Shown here: positions 1 through 5,304 of the stretch, in pieces
Layout: each line of letters opens with the position of its first letter
Numbering within the stretch: position 1 is the stretch's first letter
Source: Acidimicrobiales bacterium
GTDB lineage: Bacteria > Actinomycetota > Acidimicrobiia > Acidimicrobiales > Palsa-688
Reading direction: 5' to 3'
DNA length: 10,147 nucleotides
Assembly: GCA_030039575.1 (NCBI GenBank)
Contig: JASHVH010000043.1
Location: 1 to 10,147, forward strand
Program-made: the position numbers and the translations under genes
The notes under the pieces: generated by a model
What the model was told of the DNA's origin: nothing
The model's input: the letters and a program-made list of their open reading frames with translations, nothing else
The model's database searches: none

Positions 1-780
1 GGCCAGCTCGGCCTTGGCCTCGTCGATGCCGGCCACATCGTCGAAGGTGACCGTGATCTTCTGCGGGTCAACTCGGCGGGCCTGGGAGCGGCCAAAGTTC
101 CCAAGGCCGCCCACTCCCCCACCACCGGCAGTGGCCCGCCGGGCGAGTAACCAGAACAGCCCGACCAACAACAAGGTCGGGCCAAAGCCAAGCAAGAGGT
201 CGGACAACAGCGACGAGCCCGCGCTCACCGCTTGAGCATTGACCTCGACCCCCTCCGAGCGCAGCAACCCGGTGAGCTCGGTGGTGTCCCAGAACGCCGG
301 CACCTCGGTGGAGAAAAGTGTCGTGGGCGCAGCCGACTTGTCGTCTTGCGGGTACCGGAGCTTGACGGTGAACGTGCCCTGAATAGTGTCGCCATTCGAG
401 GAAATCGACTTGACCTGGCCCGCCTGCACCTTGGAGAGGAAATATGGGCTGAAAGGCACCGCCACCCGGGGCTGGCCAGCCGGTTGCGACATGAGCAACG
501 CAACCCAATTGAGGGCCAACAACACCAGGACGACGATCCAAAAGCCCCGCCAGCGGTGCGGTGGGGGCGGCTTGTCCTGCTCCGGCGTACCCCGGCCGTC
601 GGGCGCCGGCGCCACTCGCCAACCGCGTTTGTCGCGAGGTAACGGGGCGGGAGGGACTGACTTGCTGGCGCCGTCGTCCTCACTGATTGAGGCCGAACCG
701 TGCGCGGCCCCACTGTCGGCCGAGGCGTCAAAGAGAAGTTCAATATTCGACATATCTGGCGTCTTCGTCCGACCACTCAC
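1..780 (-). CDS. ftsH: ATP-dependent zinc metalloprotease FtsH, N-terminal part (runs off left edge)
   Basis: FtsH is a membrane-anchored AAA+ protease that extracts and degrades misfolded membrane and some cytosolic proteins. Only the first 260 codons are present. Residues 1-80 form a cytoplasmic, proline- and charge-rich extension. TM1 is about 81-97 and the extracytoplasmic domain about 98-190, including the segments FSTEVPAFW and LLRSEGVEV. TM2 is about 191-213, followed by a Gly-rich linker and the AAA entry VTFDDVAGIDEAKAEL at 244-259. The Walker and HEXXH motifs lie beyond the window. The GTG at 780 was chosen because it overlaps the stop of the upstream VOC gene by four bases and has GAGG ten bases before it. 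An ATG at 753 (MSNIELLF) is the alternative and has no clear ribosome site. The roughly 80-residue extension before TM1 is long compared with E. coli FtsH, which starts almost at TM1. The family call is secure; the start is less so. Confidence 0.93.
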   Translation of the reverse strand, partial: MSGRTKTPDMSNIELLFDASADSGAAHGSASISEDDGASKSVPPAPLPRDKRGWRVAPAPDGRGTPEQDKPPPPHRWRGFWIVVLVLLALNWVALLMSQPAGQPRVAVPFSPYFLSKVQAGQVKSISSNGDTIQGTFTVKLRYPQDDKSAAPTTLFSTEVPAFWDTTELTGLLRSEGVEVNAQAVSAGSSLLSDLLLGFGPTLLLVGLFWLLARRATAGGGGVGGLGNFGRSQARRVDPQKITVTFDDVAGIDEAKAELA

Positions 781-1463
781 GAGGGCAGTTCCTCGCCCGC
801 CTGCTCGCGGACGATGTAGTTCGCGTACCAATCGGGCCAGCCCGGGTCTGCTTCGCCAGTCCGCGCCTCGTGCCGGCCGTGGGCGGCCTCGGCGCGCCGA
901 AGGGCGCCGGCCAGATCGCTCGTGGAGGCGAACGACGTCGCCCCCTGCTCCGTGCGACCGGGTAACCGGGCCGTGATTTCCTGGAACGTCCAACCGTTTC
1001 CGTCGGGGTCGTTGAACGAGGCGAACGAGCCGTAGGTGGCGCGGTTCGGCGCGGTCCCATCGACGCGCTCGAACACCCCTTCACCATCGCGGAAGCGGCA
1101 AACGAACGCAGTGGCACAGTGGTACACCTCGCTGACGTTGACCCCGAGACTGGCCAACTCGTCATGGGCCTCTTCGACGTCGGGGACGACCAGGACCATG
1201 CCTTGAGCGGACCCGGGCGCGCTCGAAATTAGTCCGGTGCCGAACTGGACGGAGCAGGCGGAGCCGGGTGGCGTGAACTGGACCAGGCGAAAGCCGTCGC
1301 CACTGCGGTCGGCGTCGAGCCTCCACCCGAGCCTTGCGTAAAACTCTTTGGCGCGGTCGACGTCGGAGACCGGGATGACGAGCACCTCGAGCTTGATGTC
1401 GAGCTTCCGGCCCCTCAGCGGCGCTGGGGCGCCACTGCTGCGGACCTCCGTTGTGTTGTTCAT
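777..1463 (-). CDS. VOC family (glyoxalase/bleomycin-resistance fold) protein with helical C-terminal tail
   Basis: This 228-residue protein has one recognisable vicinal-oxygen-chelate domain at about residues 22-165. The first half is LEVLVIPVSDVDRAKEFYARLGW. The second half ends in YGSFASFNDPDGNGWTFQEI, whose Glu162 is a likely metal ligand. VOC proteins act on small molecules through a bound divalent metal (glyoxalase, dioxygenase or antibiotic-binding types); the substrate here is unknown. Residues about 178-228 form an amphipathic helical tail with HGRHEARTG and WPDWYANYIVREQAGEELP. This tail recurs in a subset of actinobacterial VOC proteins and may mediate assembly. The ATG at 1463 is preceded by AAGGAGG (1469-1475) with five bases of spacing. 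The stop at 777-779 overlaps the GTG of ftsH, so the two are probably one transcript with coupled translation. Confidence 0.88.
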   Translation of the reverse strand: MNNTTEVRSSGAPAPLRGRKLDIKLEVLVIPVSDVDRAKEFYARLGWRLDADRSGDGFRLVQFTPPGSACSVQFGTGLISSAPGSAQGMVLVVPDVEEAHDELASLGVNVSEVYHCATAFVCRFRDGEGVFERVDGTAPNRATYGSFASFNDPDGNGWTFQEITARLPGRTEQGATSFASTSDLAGALRRAEAAHGRHEARTGEADPGWPDWYANYIVREQAGEELPS

Positions 1464-1468
1464 GGTGA

Positions 1469-1475
1469 CCTCCTT
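1469..1475 (-). promoter_or_regulatory. Strong Shine-Dalgarno site of the VOC gene
   Basis: On the minus strand this reads AAGGAGG, five bases before the ATG at 1463. It fixes the start of the VOC gene and so the 5' end of the VOC-ftsH coding unit. I could not identify a convincing -35/-10 pair upstream of it. Confidence 0.75.
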
Positions 1476-1701
1476 CGGTTGCCCTCAGATGTAAGCATTG
1501 CGCTTGGACGGCTTCGTCGAGCCAGTAGGACTCCCTGGTGTCCCTTGGTCTTGAGCCCCTCGCCGGGCCAAAGCGCGCACTTGGGCGTCTTGGCACGAGG
1601 CAACAGTGACGTGTGAGCAAACATAGGCTCGGCCCTGAGGGAGAAACGCGCTACGAGGCGCGACCTCATTGATTGAAGCTGCGATTAAGCCGCCCACTTT
1701 C

Positions 1702-1708
1702 AAGGAGG
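1702..1708 (+). promoter_or_regulatory. Strong Shine-Dalgarno site
   Basis: The sequence AAGGAGG lies five bases before the ATG at 1714. It serves the 19-codon frame directly and probably the 91-residue gene indirectly through the ATGA overlap at 1770-1773. Confidence 0.65.
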
Positions 1709-1713
1709 CAGTA

Positions 1714-1773
1714 ATGACCAAACGCATGGCAACGAGGTCAGGACGAGAGCCAGGCTCGACGGGCGCTCGATGA
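1714..1773 (+). CDS. 19-codon micro-ORF, possible leader peptide coupled to the next gene
   Basis: The reading frame encodes MTKRMATRSGREPGSTGAR and then TGA. It has the best ribosome site of the region, AAGGAGG at 1702-1708, five bases before its ATG. Its stop (1771-1773) overlaps the ATG of the downstream 91-residue gene in an ATGA arrangement, while that gene has no good ribosome site of its own. This is the typical layout of translational coupling: ribosomes finishing the small frame restart on the next. The peptide is basic and Arg-rich, with no recognisable family and no run of one amino acid that would suggest classical attenuation. An alternative is that the two frames are one gene split by a frameshift or sequencing error, which would give the coiled-coil protein a basic N-terminus. 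Translation is likely; a function for the peptide itself is unknown. Confidence 0.5.
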   Translation: MTKRMATRSGREPGSTGAR

Positions 1774-2045
1774 GCGACGAACCAGCCAAGGCCGAAGGTA
1801 CCGAAGGTGAACTAGAAAAAATAAAGGCGTCGATCGAGAAGTACTCGACCGGCGATACCGAACCCACAGCAAAAGCCCTGGGTGACCTCACCAAGGCCGT
1901 CCGTGACCTCAGCGACCAAGTCGCCACTCATGAACGACGCCTCAAATCCATCGAAGACAGCCACCCCGAGTGGACGACACACGGCTGGATCCCCCCGGCC
2001 GGAAGTGACATCCCGCCACCGGGAAGCGAGGCCCCTCCGCCCTGA
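1770..2045 (+). CDS. Small acidic coiled-coil protein with proline-rich tail, unknown function
   Basis: I do not recognise a family for this 91-residue protein. Residues 1-35 are acidic and charged (MSDEPAKAEGTEGELEKIK). About 35-65 form a likely amphipathic helix or coiled coil (TKAVRDLSDQVATHERRLKSIED). The last 20 or so residues are rich in Pro and Gly (WIPPAGSDIPPPGSEAPPP). There is no signal peptide, membrane segment or cysteine, so it is probably cytosolic and perhaps an oligomeric or scaffolding protein. Its ATG overlaps the stop of a 19-codon frame that carries a strong ribosome site, so translation is probably coupled. The coding potential is moderate: composition is protein-like and the frame is open, but no homology is recognised. 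It is convergent with the BI-1 gene, 118 bases away. Confidence 0.6.
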   Translation: MSDEPAKAEGTEGELEKIKASIEKYSTGDTEPTAKALGDLTKAVRDLSDQVATHERRLKSIEDSHPEWTTHGWIPPAGSDIPPPGSEAPPP

Positions 2046-2117
2046 GCGGTCCCCTTGGGCGGAGGTTCCGTCCCAACCGCCTTGTGGGCCCGTCAGGTGG
2101 CGGCCGGCACGCTGATG

Positions 2118-2134
2118 CCCGGCCCGAGGCCGGG
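2118..2134. terminator. GC-rich hairpin between convergent genes
   Basis: CCCGGCC and GGCCGGG form a perfect seven-base-pair stem around a three-base CGA loop, roughly midway between the stop of the coiled-coil gene (2045) and that of the BI-1 gene (2164). Because it is symmetrical it could act on both strands. No T-run follows in either direction, so it is at best a weak or factor-assisted terminator, or an RNA 3'-end stabiliser. Confidence 0.45.
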
Positions 2135-2163
2135 GCCCCAAGCAACCGAACCAAAGGGTTCTG

Positions 2164-2823
2164 TCAGCGCTCTTGGCCGCCAGAGAAAATCGTCAGGAAG
2201 AACAGGAAGACGTTCACTATGTCGAGGAAGATGGATGCGGCCAGAAAAGGAGCTGACCTCACGTCCGTGGAGCGGCGCACCCTCTGGAAGTCGATGACCG
2301 TGAAGCCGGCGAAGATTACCAGGCCGATCACCGAATAGATCAATGCGCCCCCGGGGACCTGCACGAAGATCAGCACGATGCCGAAAATGATCAGTGCCAC
2401 CAACGCCCAGAAGCAGACCCGCGCCAAGGTCGTGAGGTCACGCCGGGTGGCATAGCCAACTGCGCCAAGACCCGCGATGAACAATGCGGTGGCCCCCCCG
2501 GCCTCCCAGAGAGCACTTGGGTCCATGCTGGCGTAATACGCCAGCGTCGGCGCCACTGCCAACCCGATCAGGAGCCCGAACACGGCGAGCAGCCCGACCG
2601 TGAGGCCGAGTGACTTGCGCACCGCAAACCGCATGCCAATGAGGCAGGCGAAGGCGGCGATAAACGCGACGATGCCGACGCCACCCGACAGGTCGCGGCC
2701 AAGCCAAGCGCCGAAGGCGAACAGGCCGGCGGTCGCTGCTACATATTCCATTGTCTGCGCGAACAGTGTGCGGTCGTCGCCAGCCGTCACCCCTGACCGC
2801 TGGTATGCGAGTGGGCTATTCAT
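2164..2823 (-). CDS. Bax inhibitor-1 / YccA-YetJ family membrane protein
   Basis: This 219-residue protein has seven predicted hydrophobic spans, at about 26-42, 49-68, 73-92, 110-126, 134-154, 157-177 and 192-213, which matches the BI-1 (TMBIM) fold and length. The diagnostic features are FAGFTVIDFQRVRR at 171-184 and FLDIVNVFLFFLTIF at 199-213. Asp178 and Asp201 sit where the Bacillus YetJ structure has its pH-sensing aspartate pair. Family members are pH-gated calcium-leak proteins and, in some bacteria, partners of FtsH-dependent quality control. The ATG at 2823 was chosen because AAAGGA (2833-2838) lies nine bases upstream. A GTG at 2841, overlapping the epoxide hydrolase stop, would add six residues but has no ribosome site. 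It follows the epoxide hydrolase gene by 14 bases, so they are almost certainly co-transcribed. The ion specificity is inferred from the family. Confidence 0.9.
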   Translation of the reverse strand: MNSPLAYQRSGVTAGDDRTLFAQTMEYVAATAGLFAFGAWLGRDLSGGVGIVAFIAAFACLIGMRFAVRKSLGLTVGLLAVFGLLIGLAVAPTLAYYASMDPSALWEAGGATALFIAGLGAVGYATRRDLTTLARVCFWALVALIIFGIVLIFVQVPGGALIYSVIGLVIFAGFTVIDFQRVRRSTDVRSAPFLAASIFLDIVNVFLFFLTIFSGGQER

Positions 2824-2837
2824 GGCATCCGTTCCTT

Positions 2838-4049
2838 TCACTTGTCTGAGCTGCGGAGAGGCCTGAACGACGCCCTGATCTCGCTAGCGAAGAGCTCGGG
2901 CTCTTCCCATGCCGCGAAGTGGCCACCCTTGTCAACTTCATTGAAATAGGTCACGTTAGGGTACGTCTTTTCGACCCAGCTGCGTGGGGTCCGCCAAATC
3001 TCGCCGGGGAAGGTGGTGAAGCCAACAGGGACCTTCACCTCAGGGCGAGGCTTCCCGGCTGCCTTCGCGGCGGCCTGGGTGTTCTCCCAGTACGACCGAG
3101 CCGCCGAAGCGCCGGTGCCGGTGAGCCAGTAGAGGGTTATGTTGTCGAGGATGTTGTCCCGGGTGAGATTGCCTGATGGCTGCTTGTCTAGAAAGGCGCG
3201 GGAGATCTTGTAGTAGGCGTCGGTGTCGTGGTCCAGTATCCAGGCTGCCAGGGCGACAGGTGAACCCAGCAAGGCGTAGCCAATCGTCTGAGGGCGGGTG
3301 TTCTGCTCGATGAGGTACCCATCGCCGCTCGTCTTGAACGTGTGGATGGCGTCGAGGGCGGCGCGCTCTTCTTCTGAGGGGGCCGGCGACGGGTAGCCTC
3401 CGGCCAGCCCGGCCACGAGCAAGTTCATGTGGATGCCGAGCAGCCCATCGGGTGCTTGGCGGCCCATCGCGTCGGTGACGGCGGCGCCAACGTCGCCGCC
3501 CTGGGCGACGTAGCGCGTATAGCCGAGACGGCGCATCAGCTCCGCCCAGGCCCCGGCGACGCGACCGACGTTCCAGCCGAGCTCGGTCGGTTCAGAGGAG
3601 AAACCGTAACCAGGCACAGACGGTACCACGAGATCGAACGCGTCTTCGGCCGAGCCGCCGTGCGCGGTCGGGTCGGTAAGCGGGCCGATGACGCCGAGCA
3701 TCTCGATGACCGAGCCTGGCCAGCCGTGGGTGATGATCAAGGGCATGGCATTCTCGTGCCGCGACTTCACATGGATGAAGTGGACATCCTCGCCGTCGAT
3801 CTCAGTCTTGAACTGCGGCAACGCGTTTAGCTTGGCTTCACAGCGGCGCCAGTCATAGTCGTTCTCCCAGTAGCGGGCGAGCTCCTGGGTCGTCGCCAAT
3901 TGGACGCCCTGCGAGCGGTCGGAGACCAGCTCCCTGGAAGGCCAGCGGGTAGCCCCGATCAAGTGGCGTAACTCAGTGAGGGCCTCTTCAGGGAAGTCCA
4001 CGCGGAACGGACGGATCGAACTACCGGGCTGTTGTTCGACGGCGGCCAT
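2838..4049 (-). CDS. Epoxide hydrolase, EHN-domain alpha/beta hydrolase
   Basis: This is a 403-residue soluble protein of the microsomal-type epoxide hydrolase family, which converts epoxides to vicinal diols through a covalent aspartyl ester. The N-terminal EHN domain (about 12-115) includes IRPFRVDFPEEALTEL, TRWP and YDWRRCEAKLNALPQF. The oxyanion motif HGWPGS is at 108-113. The nucleophile elbow is QGGDVGAA with Asp186. The probable charge-relay acid is Glu350 in TTFPGEIWRTPRSW, and the base is His377 in KGGHFAAWEEPE. Tyr320 in the lid (SYWEN) is a candidate for epoxide polarisation. All catalytic positions look intact and the length is normal for the family. The ATG at 4049 has GAGGAGG about ten bases upstream. 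The stop at 2838 lies 14 bases before the BI-1 start. The natural substrate is unknown; detoxification of lipid- or xenobiotic-derived epoxides is an inference. Confidence 0.93.
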   Translation of the reverse strand: MAAVEQQPGSSIRPFRVDFPEEALTELRHLIGATRWPSRELVSDRSQGVQLATTQELARYWENDYDWRRCEAKLNALPQFKTEIDGEDVHFIHVKSRHENAMPLIITHGWPGSVIEMLGVIGPLTDPTAHGGSAEDAFDLVVPSVPGYGFSSEPTELGWNVGRVAGAWAELMRRLGYTRYVAQGGDVGAAVTDAMGRQAPDGLLGIHMNLLVAGLAGGYPSPAPSEEERAALDAIHTFKTSGDGYLIEQNTRPQTIGYALLGSPVALAAWILDHDTDAYYKISRAFLDKQPSGNLTRDNILDNITLYWLTGTGASAARSYWENTQAAAKAAGKPRPEVKVPVGFTTFPGEIWRTPRSWVEKTYPNVTYFNEVDKGGHFAAWEEPELFASEIRASFRPLRSSDK

Positions 4050-4073
4050 GTCTATGCCCCTCCTCAGGACTGG

Positions 4074-4090
4074 GCACCCGATCGGGGTGC
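4074..4090. repeat. Small inverted repeat in the HAD-epoxide hydrolase gap
   Basis: GCACCC and GGGTGC flank a five-base GATCG spacer inside the 134-base gap between the HAD stop and the epoxide hydrolase start. It lies about ten bases upstream of the GAGGAGG ribosome site of the hydrolase. No T-run follows on the minus strand, so it is not a classical terminator. It could be an mRNA hairpin, a processing site or an operator, or occur by chance in GC-rich DNA. Confidence 0.3.
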
Positions 4091-4183
4091 GTCTCCTCCC
4101 TCAGCCTCGCGCGTTGGCCGATCGGTCGCGCCAGTGGAACCCCCTGGTCCATCGGGTTGCACATGGCCGGCGCTACGGTGCGC

Positions 4184-4918
4184 TCAGGCCTTTGGGCCAT
4201 GACGCCAGGGTTCACGCCACTTTTGCAGTACGTCGAGCGCCTGGTCGAGCCCCGTCACACAGGCACCAGCGGCGGTGGCCGGCGGCGGGGGGTCTTCGAT
4301 GGCGACGAGTATGGCTCGCATGCCCAGCCTGATAGCAGGTGTGATGTCTGCGTACTCGGAGTTCCCGATCATGACGCTGCCCTCCGGACGAGAACCCGAC
4401 ACTACGAAGGCCAACTCGAAGATGCGCTCGTCGGGTTTGGAACAGCCGGCATCAACGCTTGTGACGCAGTCATCGATCCACGCCCCCCAGCCCAAGGCTT
4501 CGAAGTCGCGCCGGTACGTCTCTGCGTCCCGGAACGTGGTGTTGCTGAGGACGACACAACCCATCCCGAGCCGCTTAATCCCGGCCAAGAGGTCCCCGGC
4601 GTGATGGAAGGGTGAAAGGGCTCCTGCAAGCGGCACATTAAGAGCTTGTCTGACCCGACGCACCGTCACATCGTCCGAACTGAGGCCAAGGCCGGCCAGC
4701 ATCTCGGCGATGACATCGTCAGGCCGGTCGGCTGGAGCCGAGAGGACGACCGTCTCGATTGTCTCAATGACCGCGGCCGCATAGGCCAGCCCTGTCCCGA
4801 GGACGGCACTCACAGACCGGGCACGCCCTTCCTCGAGGTCGGCGGTCATGGGCAAGCCGTTGGGCATCAGTGTGCCGCCAAAATCGACGAAAACGGTGTC
4901 GATGACGTGATTGCTCAC
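4184..4918 (-). CDS. HAD-superfamily hydrolase-like protein with altered acidic motifs
   Basis: This 244-residue cytosolic protein has the four HAD motifs in order. Motif I is VFVDFGGTL, with nucleophile Asp12 but Gly14 where the general acid Asp normally sits. Motif II is VVLSNTT (Ser125). Motif III is CSKPDERIF (Lys161). Motif IV is IGNSEYADITPA, with Asn186 replacing the first Asp and Asp191 kept. An alpha-helical cap spans about residues 20-105. Most HAD enzymes are Mg-dependent phosphatases. The DxG form of motif I is known in a subset of the superfamily and usually means reduced or different activity. The start is GTG at 4918. An in-frame TAA lies four codons upstream, so it cannot be longer, and no ribosome site is visible; a leaderless promoter is proposed. 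It probably heads the HAD-epoxide hydrolase-BI-1 group. The substrate is unknown. Confidence 0.85.
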   Translation of the reverse strand: MSNHVIDTVFVDFGGTLMPNGLPMTADLEEGRARSVSAVLGTGLAYAAAVIETIETVVLSAPADRPDDVIAEMLAGLGLSSDDVTVRRVRQALNVPLAGALSPFHHAGDLLAGIKRLGMGCVVLSNTTFRDAETYRRDFEALGWGAWIDDCVTSVDAGCSKPDERIFELAFVVSGSRPEGSVMIGNSEYADITPAIRLGMRAILVAIEDPPPPATAAGACVTGLDQALDVLQKWREPWRHGPKA

Positions 4919-4924
4919 GAACCG

Positions 4925-4953
4925 ATGTTATGGCCAAGCCCCGTGGTTTTGAA
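4925..4953 (-). promoter_or_regulatory. Putative leaderless promoter of the HAD gene
   Basis: On the minus strand TTCAAA (4948-4953) is followed by a 17-base spacer and TAACAT (4925-4930), a TANNNT-type -10 box. Six bases later comes the GTG start at 4918. The absence of any Shine-Dalgarno sequence before that GTG fits a leaderless transcript, which is common in actinobacteria. The -35 box matches the consensus in only four of six positions. The call rests on spacing and position rather than a strong match. Confidence 0.4.
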
Positions 4954-5105
4954 CCAACACGGCTGCCCGTGCCCGGCGCTGTACGCAGTTTGCGCCGAAA
5001 TACCGGCAAAATTCTCACTTGCCCCCGGGCGGGGCGAAAACCTCAGCCGGGGGACGGTGAAGCCTCTCAGGTCGGCGGCCCGGCCCAGTCCGAGTGGGGG
5101 TCGGA

Positions 5106-5237
5106 AGCCGGGAACGACTCCACTTCCTGCTCGTCGATACGCCGCTCAATTGGGTCGTCCCCGCTGCGTTCAGGGGCTTTGTCGACCAAGTTATGTGCAT
5201 CGGCCTGAACCACCGTTTATCACCTCGCACTGATATA
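5106..5237 (+). pseudogene. Possible remnant of a flavodoxin-fold NAD(P)H oxidoreductase
   Basis: In one plus-strand frame the segment LLVDTPLNWVVPAAFRGFVD, continuing QVMCIGLNHR, resembles the FMN-contacting core of azoreductases and NAD(P)H:quinone reductases. In those the usual form is P-[ML]-Y/N-x-x-x-P-x-x-L-K-x-[WFY]-[IV]-D. The match covers about 30 residues. Nothing like the family's N-terminal beta strand or C-terminal half is visible in any of the three plus-strand frames around it. The frame has no convincing ribosome site (a GTG at 5094 is the nearest start). If real it is a decayed or truncated gene. Resemblance over such a short stretch could be chance. Confidence 0.25.
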
Positions 5238-5244
5238 GGTGAGA
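5218..5244. repeat. Imperfect inverted repeat, operator-like
   Basis: TATCACCT and AGGTGAGA form arms that pair at seven of eight positions around an 11-base spacer. The size and symmetry resemble a binding site for a dimeric repressor, but no regulator gene lies in the window. The repeat is about 60 bases beyond the exporter stop and 300 bases upstream of the HAD start. Confidence 0.3.
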
Positions 5245-5304
5245 GCTTCAAGTGTGTCCCGACGTACTCGGCGGACCAAAGGCCCCCCAGTCACTACGAC
5301 CCCG

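Larger units (their letters stand above)
1464..1713. other. Divergent intergenic region, no convincing gene
   Basis: This stretch separates the minus-strand VOC gene from the plus-strand micro-ORF and 91-residue gene. Both strands have short open frames, but their residue composition looks like noise: runs of Arg, Pro and Ser and no family resemblance. It must hold the promoters for both directions. I found no -35/-10 pair good enough to list. The only clear signals are the two ribosome sites at its ends (1469-1475 minus and 1702-1708 plus). Confidence 0.5.
4919..5304. other. Intergenic region without an intact gene
   Basis: This region lies between the 3' end of the exporter gene and the start of the HAD gene, both on the minus strand. 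It contains the proposed HAD promoter at its left end, a plus-strand fragment resembling a flavodoxin-fold oxidoreductase (5106-5237) and an imperfect inverted repeat (5218-5244). Longer open frames here have shuffled, Arg/Pro/Ser-rich compositions and look like noise. I see no T-tailed terminator for the exporter gene. Confidence 0.5.

Noticed and set aside
68-776. Two minus-strand frames of about 184 residues overlapping ftsH
   Set aside because: They are out-of-frame shadows of ftsH with Arg/Pro/Gly-rich composition. The third frame carries clear FtsH sequence.
3429-3830. 133-residue plus-strand frame antisense to the epoxide hydrolase
   Set aside because: It is a shadow of a strongly conserved gene, with no ribosome site or recognisable motif.
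4943-4958. GGTTCAAAACC on the minus strand, resembling a tRNA T-loop
   Set aside because: The flanking bases form only three T-arm pairs, and there is no acceptor stem, anticodon arm or D-arm in the surrounding 80 bases.
4930-5208. 92-residue plus-strand frame in the intergenic region
   Set aside because: Its Arg/Ser/Pro-rich sequence has no helix or domain pattern, its ATG has no ribosome site, and it overlaps the proposed HAD promoter.
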